Positions 14,932-20,962 of a DNA stretch of 20,962 bases are shown in pieces; position 1 is the first letter of the stretch, and each line of letters opens with the position of its first letter. This DNA comes from Myxococcales bacterium. GTDB taxonomy: Bacteria; Myxococcota; Polyangia; Polyangiales; Polyangiaceae. The stretch covers positions 1-20,962 of the forward strand of contig JAGQIY010000663.1 of the NCBI GenBank assembly GCA_020430865.1, in the 5' to 3' direction. Both the position numbers and the translations under genes were made by a program. The notes beneath the pieces were generated by a model. The model was not told the DNA's origin. It did not search any database and worked only from the letters and a program-made list of their open reading frames with translations.

Positions 14932-17070
14932 ATGCACGTCCCGACGCACAGAGGTTCCCGATTCGCCAAGGCTTCGGTCGTTGCTCTTGCCGCAGCCGTT
15001 GGTTGGTTAGCGCTCGAAGCCACCACACCTGGTGTTGCATTCGCACAACCCAAACCGCCCGCGGCGGCGGATGATGACGATGCGGAGTCCAGTGATGATG
15101 CGGGGGACACCGAGGGCACTGACGCAAAGGGTACCGATGCAAAGGGTACCGACGCGGAGGATACGGACGAAGGGGAAGGCGATACCGCCGCCGAAGGGGA
15201 CGGGGAACCAGCTCCAGCGCCAGGGTCACCGTTGTCGGTCTTCCCACGGCCGCAGGGCGATGCCACTGCCTTGAGGGCGCAAGGCGCTCAGCGTCCAGTC
15301 GAGAAGCCTGAGAAGAAGAAGCAAGGCGCCGGCCCTGACGGGGAGCAGGTCTACGCCGAAGATTGGTGGTCCCACGCAAGACCCGTGCTCGAATTGCATG
15401 GCTACTATCGTTTACGCGCGGAACTGTTCCACAACTTCAGCTTGGGGCGGATCGATCAACCCAACTTCGCGATGTGGCCCATGCCCATCGACAACCACTA
15501 CGTTACGGCCTCGAATGAATACGGCCCGTCACTGTGCACCGCCGACGAGTCCCCTGAAAGCTCCGGGGGGACGAGTACCGACGCCACCTATCCTTGCAAG
15601 AACAAGACGCAGGCTGGGGCGAACATGCGCTTCCGCCTGAACCCTGAGCTCCACATCTCGGACAACCTTCGAATCTTGAGCCAGATCGACATGCTCGATA
15701 ATCTGGTCCTGGGTTCGACGCCGAATGGCTACGCCGTGGACTCGACCGGTGGCGTGTACCAGCGCAGTGGGTACGCACCGCTTGGCGCATTCGACAACAC
15801 GCAGGAGCCACCTTCCGCAGGCGTGAACAGCCTGCGCGATTCCATCCGTGTGAAGCGTGTCTGGGGCGAGTACCTCACCCCCGTGGGCATGCTGCGCTTC
15901 GGTCGCATGCCCAGCCACTGGGGTCTGGGAATCATGGCCAACGCCGGGGATGGTTACGACGACGACTATCAGTCGACCGCCGACCGCATCATGTTCCTCA
16001 CGGGATTGAAGTCGATCGACCTGTACCTTGCTGGTGCGTGGGACTTCACGAACGAAGGCGCCACCAGCGAGACGCTGGGGAACCCCCAGGGCCAGCCCTA
16101 CGATCTCGGGCAGCTGGATGACGTCGATCAGTACGTCTTCGTCCTGGTGCGAAAGACGAATCCAGAGCTTCAAAAGCTCCAGCTCGCACAAGGCAAGTTG
16201 GTACTGAACGGTGGTGCGTACGTGGTGCACCGCCGCCAACTTCTCGCCAATGACCTGTCGGGGACGACCCCAAACGTCAACGGCTTGGACCGCTCGGCCG
16301 ATGAGCGCGCCAACAGCGGCTACGTGCGGCGCGGTGCGATCACATGGATCCCGGACTTCTGGGTCCAGTTGCTCTACAAGAAATTCCGCTTCGAGTGGGA
16401 GCTAGTCACGATCCAGGGTGACATCGATAGCAACCAGGCGGCCGATGGTGGCTCTCCGCAGTCGATCAACATGTGGGGTCTGGCGACCGAACTCGAGCAG
16501 CGCCTGGTCGAGGATCGCCTTCGCCTTCAGTTCAAGTTTGGATGGGCGAGCGGAGATCCTGACGTGAAGGGGATCAGCCCCATCGCGAAGGGACTACAAC
16601 CACAGTTCGGCGACGATACGATCAGCACTTTCCGTTTCCACCCCAACTACAAGATCGACCTGATCCTGAACCGCAACATCCTGAGTCGGGTGCAGGGTAG
16701 CTACTACTTCCGGCCGAGCGTCGACTACGACTTCATGCGCAAGCCGAGCGGTCAGAAGCTCGGCGGTGGAACAGCGGTCATCTGGACCCGCGCGTCGGAG
16801 TTCGTTCAGACTCCGGGACACGCGCGGGACCTTGGCGTGGAACTGGATCTGCGTCTCTACTTCCAGTCGAAGGACGGCGCCCTCAACGACGACCCGGAGA
16901 AGATGGGCGGCTTTTACACGATGCTCGAGTGGGGCGTGCTGTTTCCCCTCGCCGGCCTTGGCTACCAGGAGCTCGAGGCAGATACACTCCGGGACAGCCT
17001 CCAGGACTCCGGCGCCGCCGACACCAGCACCGCTCAAGCCCTCCGTTGGTACATGGGCATCATGTTCTGA
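14932..17070 (+). CDS. TIGR04551-like outer-membrane barrel protein
   Basis: The 712-residue protein has a signal peptide (cleavage near AFA-Q, residue 38). An acidic low-complexity segment (about 45-98) includes three GTDAK/E pentapeptides from a 15-bp DNA repeat at 15115-15159. A long beta-barrel region follows, from about 150 to the terminal Phe (GIMF). The block RFGRMPSHWGLGIMAN (322-337 region), followed by an Asp-rich loop and DRIMF, matches the conserved core I recall for the myxobacterial TIGR04551 family, not searched here. The ATG at 14932 is supported by GGAG 10 bases upstream; a TTG one codon earlier is possible. It is preceded by a good -35 box. Role in the outer membrane is unknown; the fold suggests a porin-like channel. 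Confidence 0.82.
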   Translation: MHVPTHRGSRFAKASVVALAAAVGWLALEATTPGVAFAQPKPPAAADDDDAESSDDAGDTEGTDAKGTDAKGTDAEDTDEGEGDTAAEGDGEPAPAPGSPLSVFPRPQGDATALRAQGAQRPVEKPEKKKQGAGPDGEQVYAEDWWSHARPVLELHGYYRLRAELFHNFSLGRIDQPNFAMWPMPIDNHYVTASNEYGPSLCTADESPESSGGTSTDATYPCKNKTQAGANMRFRLNPELHISDNLRILSQIDMLDNLVLGSTPNGYAVDSTGGVYQRSGYAPLGAFDNTQEPPSAGVNSLRDSIRVKRVWGEYLTPVGMLRFGRMPSHWGLGIMANAGDGYDDDYQSTADRIMFLTGLKSIDLYLAGAWDFTNEGATSETLGNPQGQPYDLGQLDDVDQYVFVLVRKTNPELQKLQLAQGKLVLNGGAYVVHRRQLLANDLSGTTPNVNGLDRSADERANSGYVRRGAITWIPDFWVQLLYKKFRFEWELVTIQGDIDSNQAADGGSPQSINMWGLATELEQRLVEDRLRLQFKFGWASGDPDVKGISPIAKGLQPQFGDDTISTFRFHPNYKIDLILNRNILSRVQGSYYFRPSVDYDFMRKPSGQKLGGGTAVIWTRASEFVQTPGHARDLGVELDLRLYFQSKDGALNDDPEKMGGFYTMLEWGVLFPLAGLGYQELEADTLRDSLQDSGAADTSTAQALRWYMGIMF

Positions 17071-17383
17071 GACTTTCGAGGGGGGGGAGGGTGAGCCCAA
17101 AGCCCGGGGCTGACACCCTACACTCCGGGACGCCGTTTTGGGGGGCGATGACCGCGCGGGCGCGAGTTTCGTGCGGAAACGGCCGTCAGGAGCCCCTGTA
17201 GGTCTTGCGGAAACTGAAGCCGGCTCAGGCCGATCCGTCGTGGGTCCTGGTGTACGAGAGTAGTGCAGCTGTGGGAGAAACTTGACCTGAGCGAGGGGAA
17301 ATTGCCTCGGGATTTGGGCAGGCTCAGCTTAGGCTTACGTAACCTGGGCTGAACCCGACGGCGGGACATGCCGTTCATCCCAC
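17071..17383. other. Intergenic region with one motif copy and a long inverted repeat
   Basis: The 313-base gap contains AGCCC/GGGCT (17094-17098 with 17107-17111), a possible weak terminator for the upstream barrel gene. It also has a minus-sense CCCGGAGTG site at 17121-17129 and the inverted repeat at 17324-17352. No protein gene with codon bias is present. Confidence 0.55.
17324..17352 (+). promoter_or_regulatory. 29-bp inverted repeat centred on TTACGTAA
   Basis: The left arm TCAGCTTAGG-C-TTAC and right arm GTAACCTGGGCTGA pair along their length, with two G-T pairs and one bulged C. It lies 31 bases upstream of the HEAT-repeat gene start. As DNA it could be an operator; as RNA it would be a leader hairpin. 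Confidence 0.4.
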
Positions 17384-18223
17384 GTGAGTCATTCAGGCAT
17401 CCCTCACCCCCCGACCTTCGTGAAGCTACTTCGACTGATCGCACCCTTCCTCATGATCCTGTCGCTGAGCTTGTCGGCGCTGGCGGATAGCGACGTCGAC
17501 CGGCTTGCGGAGCGTCTTCACAACGGGAGCGACTTCCGTGTTCGCGTTCAAGCGGCGCTGGAACTCGGGAAGACCAAGAAGACGGCTGCTCGGCCGCACT
17601 TGGAGGAGGCGCTAGACGACGGCAACGCTGCCGTACGCGCCGCAGCGGCTGCGGCACTCAAGGTGTTGGGCGACCCCGAGGCCATTCCGACCCTGAGGAA
17701 GCATCAGAAGGACAAGTCCGCCGCGGTTCGTAGCGCGATCAAGACCGCGATCGACGCACTCCGGGACGCCAGCAAAGCACGGCGTGAGAAACCGAAACTG
17801 CTGGTCACTATCGGGAAGATGACCAACGGGAGCTCGGTTCGATCTCGCTCGGTGATGAAGCAGCTCGATGCGACGAGTCGGGAAAAGCTTGCAGCTCTTC
17901 CCGGAGTGCTTCTGAGTGACGAGGGTGAGGCTTCTTCGAAGAAGCTGCCCCTGGTCTTGGTCAGTGGGCGCCTTGCGACTTTGAAGAAGCACAAGGAGGG
18001 CTCTCAAGTCGTGATCACCATCAAGGTCGAGTACATCGTGCACACGATGCCCGGTAGGTCGATTCGTGGAAAGATCTCGGGCAGTGCGACTGCGCGTGCG
18101 GCGGCGAGCGAACTGAAGGGGAAGCGAGCGATGGCCCGCTTCCGTAGAGAGGTGTTGGTTGCGGCGATTCAGAGCGCGATGCGACGAGCTCCCGAAGCCT
18201 TGATGGCAGCCGCGAACGACTAG
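17384..18223 (+). CDS. Secreted HEAT-repeat protein
   Basis: The 279-residue protein has a signal peptide whose hydrophobic core (LLRLIAPFLMILSLSLSALA) ends near residue 34. Two to three HEAT or PBS-lyase-type helical repeats follow (about 38-130), with VRxxAAxALxxLGDPxA-like sequence. A basic C-terminal domain of about 145 residues has alternating strands, which I do not recognise. HEAT repeats serve as protein-binding scaffolds; here the protein should be periplasmic. GTG at 17384 starts the longest frame, and GTG at 17420 (giving VKLLRLIA) is an equally plausible start; neither has a clear ribosome site. Two CCCGGAGTG sites, one in each orientation, lie inside (17757 and 17900). Confidence 0.75.
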   Translation: MSHSGIPHPPTFVKLLRLIAPFLMILSLSLSALADSDVDRLAERLHNGSDFRVRVQAALELGKTKKTAARPHLEEALDDGNAAVRAAAAAALKVLGDPEAIPTLRKHQKDKSAAVRSAIKTAIDALRDASKARREKPKLLVTIGKMTNGSSVRSRSVMKQLDATSREKLAALPGVLLSDEGEASSKKLPLVLVSGRLATLKKHKEGSQVVITIKVEYIVHTMPGRSIRGKISGSATARAAASELKGKRAMARFRREVLVAAIQSAMRRAPEALMAAAND

Positions 18224-18284
18224 GAGGTCGACGCCACGGGGTCTCCGCGCTTGGAGTGCTTCGCGTTCGCCGCTAGAAAGACCC

Positions 18285-19382
18285 GTGCCTCGCGTCCTCT
18301 TCGTTTCCAAGCCGATCGTGCCCCCATTCCATGACGGGACGAAGTGCCTCGTTCGCGATGTCTCCGGCCAGCTGACTCGTTTTGAGCCTTTGGTCATGGG
18401 GCAAGCTGGCGGTTTCGAACGTCCCGGAGTGCAAACCGTCCCAGTCTATCGCGGTGCCGGAGCGTTCTCGCCCCCACTCGCCGACAACGCCCGCGCGGCG
18501 CTTCACTTGCTGACCCGGAGTGCGGCCGATGTTTGGCATTTCGTGTTCGCACCAAACCCGGCGAGCAGTGGGGTGGGGCGGCTCGCCAAGCGACTCCGGG
18601 GGACGCCCACCGTACAGACCATTGCGTCGCCACCGCAGCGCTTCCGCGGAGCAGCGCGCTGGCTATTTGGCGATATCGTCATCGCCCAATCCCAGTGGAC
18701 GGCCGACCGCTTGGGTGAGCAGCCGGGCGCTCCGCCAATTGAGGTCATTCCTCCCTGCGTCGGTGATCTTGCGAGTGTTCCGGTTGCTGCACAGGAAGAC
18801 ATGAGGCGCGCCTTGGACGTCCCGTCAGGCGCTCCCCTCTTCGTTTACCCGGGCGACTGGGAGACTAGCAGTGGCGCGGAGGTCGTCGCCGAGGCCGTCG
18901 ACGGGATGACCCGGAGTGTTCCAGAGGCCTACGTGGTCTTTGCCTGCCGCCAGAAGTCACTGGCCGCCGCTCGCATACAAAGCGCGATGGAGCGGCGCCT
19001 ACGAACACTCCGGGTGCGCTTTGCCGGGGAGCTGAAGTCGATCCTGCCTCTGATCGCAACCAGCACCGCGGTCCTGTTCCCCGTTGACGACCTGCGGGGC
19101 AAGGTGGACCTGCCAATCGTCTTGCTCGAGGCGATGAAGCTTGGCGTTCCAGTGGTTGTGGCCGAAGGCGGACCGCTCGACGACCTTGGGAGTGTGCATC
19201 GAGTTCCTGCGCGTGATCCCGCGGCGTTGGTCGAAGCGGCCATCGCAATCGCTACACTCCGGGTCCATCGAGAGCGGCTGATTCGAGGCGCGAAGGCGGA
19301 GGTCGAAGAGCGCTTTTCCGCTACTCGAGTGGCTCAAAGCTATGAGGCGGTGTACGAGCGCGCACTCCGCTTGACGACCTGA
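18285..19382 (+). CDS. GT4-type glycosyltransferase
   Basis: The 365-residue protein has a GT-B layout. An N-terminal Rossmann half starts RVLFVSKPIVPPFHDGTK, and a C-terminal nucleotide-sugar half contains LFVYPGDWETSSGAE. The conserved acceptor/donor block PIVLLEAMKLGVPVVVAEGG follows. GT4 enzymes move a sugar from a nucleotide donor onto lipid, polysaccharide or protein; the substrate here is unknown. There is no signal peptide, so it is cytoplasmic or membrane-associated. The GTG start follows GAAAG. Only 24 bases separate it from the kinase gene at 19407, so they may form an operon. It carries five CCCGGAGTG sites in 1.1 kb, the densest coding region in the window. Confidence 0.83.
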   Translation: MPRVLFVSKPIVPPFHDGTKCLVRDVSGQLTRFEPLVMGQAGGFERPGVQTVPVYRGAGAFSPPLADNARAALHLLTRSAADVWHFVFAPNPASSGVGRLAKRLRGTPTVQTIASPPQRFRGAARWLFGDIVIAQSQWTADRLGEQPGAPPIEVIPPCVGDLASVPVAAQEDMRRALDVPSGAPLFVYPGDWETSSGAEVVAEAVDGMTRSVPEAYVVFACRQKSLAAARIQSAMERRLRTLRVRFAGELKSILPLIATSTAVLFPVDDLRGKVDLPIVLLEAMKLGVPVVVAEGGPLDDLGSVHRVPARDPAALVEAAIAIATLRVHRERLIRGAKAEVEERFSATRVAQSYEAVYERALRLTT

Positions 19383-19406
19383 GTCGGCGGAATAGGGTCG
19401 TACGAG

Positions 19407-20962
19407 ATGAGTGATGAGGGTGCCCCGGAGAGTCTGCATGGCGCGCCTGCGTCCGTGCCCGACTCAGGCGAAGCAGCGATCGAGAGCTTTCGCGGCTCGC
19501 TGACATCGTTCGACTCCGAGCCGGACGCGCAGCTGCTCATCGGCTCCATCGTCGCCGAGCGCTACCGTATCAAGAAGCTGCTTGGGGAAGGGGGCATGGG
19601 GACCGTCTACCTCGCCGAGCACGTCCACATGAAGAAGCCGTTCGCGGTGAAGGTGCTGCACCGCGACCTAACGGTGATCTCCGAAGTCGTGGCTCGCTTC
19701 GAGCGTGAGGCGGTGGCGGCGGGATTGATCGACCACCCGAACGTCGCCAAGGCGACCGACTTCGGTCGCCTCGTCGATGGCAGCTTCTTCCTGGTGCTCG
19801 AGTACGTCGAGGGCCAGAGCTTGTCGAGGGCCCTCGAGTTGCAGCGCCCGTTCCCTCAGGAGCGGGCGCTCATCGTGGCCAGGCAAATCGTCGATGCGCT
19901 GTGCGCCGCTCACAACGCGGGGATCGTCCATCGGGATTTGAAGCCGGACAACGTGATGTTGATCGACCGCGGGACAGGGTTCGACTCGGTCAAAGTGCTG
20001 GACTTCGGTATCGCGAAGCTCGACACGGGCAGCGCCGGTCCGGCGCTCACTCAGCTGGGAACGGTCTTCGGGACGCCTCAGTACATGGCGCCGGAACAGG
20101 CCGCGGGGCAGCCAGTGGATCGTCGTGCGGACCTCTACACGGTTGGGATGATGCTCTACGAAATGCTGAGCGGGACCCTGCCGTTCGACGGGGACGAGAT
20201 CGGCGCCGTGCTCGCCAAGCAGATCACCGTGGTGCCCGATCCCCTGCCGGAGCACATCGACCCTCAGCTGCGCGCGCTGGTGGCGCGACAACTCGAGAAG
20301 AATGCCGATGACCGACTTCAAACCGCGGAAGAAGTGCTGGCCGAGATTGATTCCATCCTTGCGCGGGTGATGCTGGAGCCCGGATCGGCCCTCGCGGCCG
20401 CACCCCCTTTGTCTGCTTCGTTCTCGCTCATCCCGCCCTCCAACGTCGCCGCTCAAACCTCCGCCCAGACCGTACTCAACCACCCCGTCGATCGCCCGCT
20501 GACGTTCGTGGAACGGGTCCGTGGAATGCCCGGAGTGCGTGTCCCCTTCGTCGTCCTGGGGGGGGGAGGGTTAGGGCTGCTCTTTCTGGGCGCCTTCCTC
20601 GCGAGTCTCGTGTTTCTCGCCGTACGGCCCTCAGGAGCGTCCACGGTCGGCGGAAGCGCCGACACCGATGCCGATGCGGGCGCCGCATCGGCCACTCCTG
20701 CGGTGGCCCCAGACGTCAAGGCGCTACTCGCCAGCGCATCGACCGGGGACGCAGCCGCCATCAAGCGTCTGGAACAACGTCCGGCTGAGCAGCGATCTGC
20801 GCAGGAGTGGCTCGCACTGGGACAAGGCTACACCGCCACGAATCGGGCGAAGCAGGGCTTGGAGGCCTACGACCAAGCTCTCAAGCTCGACTCGAAGCTG
20901 GCCAAGAACCGCTCGATCCTGGGTCATGTCCGCGCGGCAGCGAACCATGCGGAGACCGGAAA
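19407..20962 (+). CDS. Membrane-anchored Ser/Thr protein kinase (partial, runs off right end)
   Basis: The frame is open from the ATG at 19407 to the window end (518 codons seen). A PknB-type kinase domain (about 53-318) is complete: GEGGMG (60-65), AVK with Lys82, and Glu101. It continues with HRDLKPDN (His175, Asp177, Asn182), DFG (199-201) and APE (228-230). A linker leads to one transmembrane helix (about 380-406). Then come an Asp/Ala-rich stretch and a TPR-like helical region (LALGQGYTATNRAKQGLEAY), presumably the extracytoplasmic sensor or scaffold end. It is downstream of the glycosyltransferase gene with a 24-base gap. A GGGGG run at 20561-20568 sits at the start of the membrane helix; it is a possible slippage or sequencing-error site, but the frame stays open on both sides. 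Confidence 0.92.
   Translation, partial: MSDEGAPESLHGAPASVPDSGEAAIESFRGSLTSFDSEPDAQLLIGSIVAERYRIKKLLGEGGMGTVYLAEHVHMKKPFAVKVLHRDLTVISEVVARFEREAVAAGLIDHPNVAKATDFGRLVDGSFFLVLEYVEGQSLSRALELQRPFPQERALIVARQIVDALCAAHNAGIVHRDLKPDNVMLIDRGTGFDSVKVLDFGIAKLDTGSAGPALTQLGTVFGTPQYMAPEQAAGQPVDRRADLYTVGMMLYEMLSGTLPFDGDEIGAVLAKQITVVPDPLPEHIDPQLRALVARQLEKNADDRLQTAEEVLAEIDSILARVMLEPGSALAAAPPLSASFSLIPPSNVAAQTSAQTVLNHPVDRPLTFVERVRGMPGVRVPFVVLGGGGLGLLFLGAFLASLVFLAVRPSGASTVGGSADTDADAGAASATPAVAPDVKALLASASTGDAAAIKRLEQRPAEQRSAQEWLALGQGYTATNRAKQGLEAYDQALKLDSKLAKNRSILGHVRAAANHAETG

Larger units (their letters stand above)
64..20538. repeat. Dispersed family of the CCCGGAGTG motif (36 exact copies, span of the family)
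   Basis: The entry gives the outer span of a scattered family. Plus-strand copies of CCCGGAGTG lie in arrays near 64-179, 3841-3972, 10868-10978 and 11611-11721. Single plus-strand copies lie near 5180, 7003, 8207, 8397, 9015, 9257, 14733, 14842, 17900, 18423, 18513, 18909 and 20529. Minus-strand copies (CACTCCGGG) lie near 7754, 16985, 17121, 17757, 19006 and 19255. Eight-base near-matches occur near 8254, 10988 and 13498. The extended consensus is G-A/T-CCCGGAGTG-C/T. Counts were made by eye. A composition-based estimate gives about 0.5 expected copies on both strands together. Confidence 0.9.

Noticed and set aside
19668..20483. Minus-strand frame of 271 codons
   Set aside because: It is antisense to the complete kinase domain of the gene at 19407, which has every catalytic motif.
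64..20538. Motif as a restriction-modification recognition site
   Set aside because: The 9-12-base continuous, non-palindromic core is longer than usual recognition sites. Such sites tend to be avoided, not enriched, and no methylase or nuclease pair is present apart from the transposase.
64..20538. Motif as a Shine-Dalgarno-like or promoter element
   Set aside because: It contains GGAG, but sites are mostly after genes or inside them, and often on the strand opposite to transcription. The GGAGTG before the 2161 gene lacks the CCC and looks like an ordinary ribosome site.

Overview
The window (about 21 kb, high GC, strongly biased third codon positions) looks like chromosome from a myxobacterium, most likely of the Polyangiales/Sorangiineae. 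The signs are eukaryote-like Ser/Thr kinases, Ser/Gly-rich and Cys-rich lipoproteins, a thrombospondin type 3 outer-membrane protein, a TIGR04551-like porin and an IS200-like HUH transposase. This assignment is inference from gene content; there is no rRNA or tRNA to confirm it.

Layout: (1) 1-3981: a repeat array, a minus-strand Cys-rich lipoprotein, and two plus-strand thioredoxin-fold lipoproteins. (2) 3982-7574: a tight minus-strand three-gene operon (CarboxypepD_reg-like lipoprotein, thioredoxin-fold lipoprotein, DUF6029-like beta-barrel). (3) 7768-10759: a bifunctional aldolase/short-chain dehydrogenase whose 5' end is overlapped by a RAYT/IS200-like transposase. (4) 11056-13292: a fourth TlpA-type lipoprotein and a calcium-binding TSP3-repeat outer-membrane protein. 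(5) 13478-20962: plus-strand genes for a zinc-ribbon Ser/Thr kinase, a TIGR04551-like barrel, a HEAT-repeat secreted protein, a GT4-type glycosyltransferase and a membrane-anchored Ser/Thr kinase that runs off the right end.

Functional theme: the window is mostly cell envelope. Four predicted exported thioredoxin-fold proteins sit among cysteine-rich or beta-barrel clients, which suggests periplasmic disulfide or redox handling. The two kinases suggest local signalling.

The outstanding feature is a short non-palindromic motif, CCCGGAGTG, usually as G-A/T-CCCGGAGTG-C/T. By eye it occurs 36 times exactly (30 on the plus strand, 6 on the minus strand), where chance would give about 0.5. It lies inside genes in at least five reading frames, in intergenic regions, and in four local arrays: 34-bp and 22-bp tandem units, plus two looser clusters. 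One cluster sits directly in front of the transposase gene. It behaves like a genome-wide DNA-level signal (uptake-sequence-like, Chi/KOPS-like or a REP-like mobile repeat) that I do not recognise from any described system.
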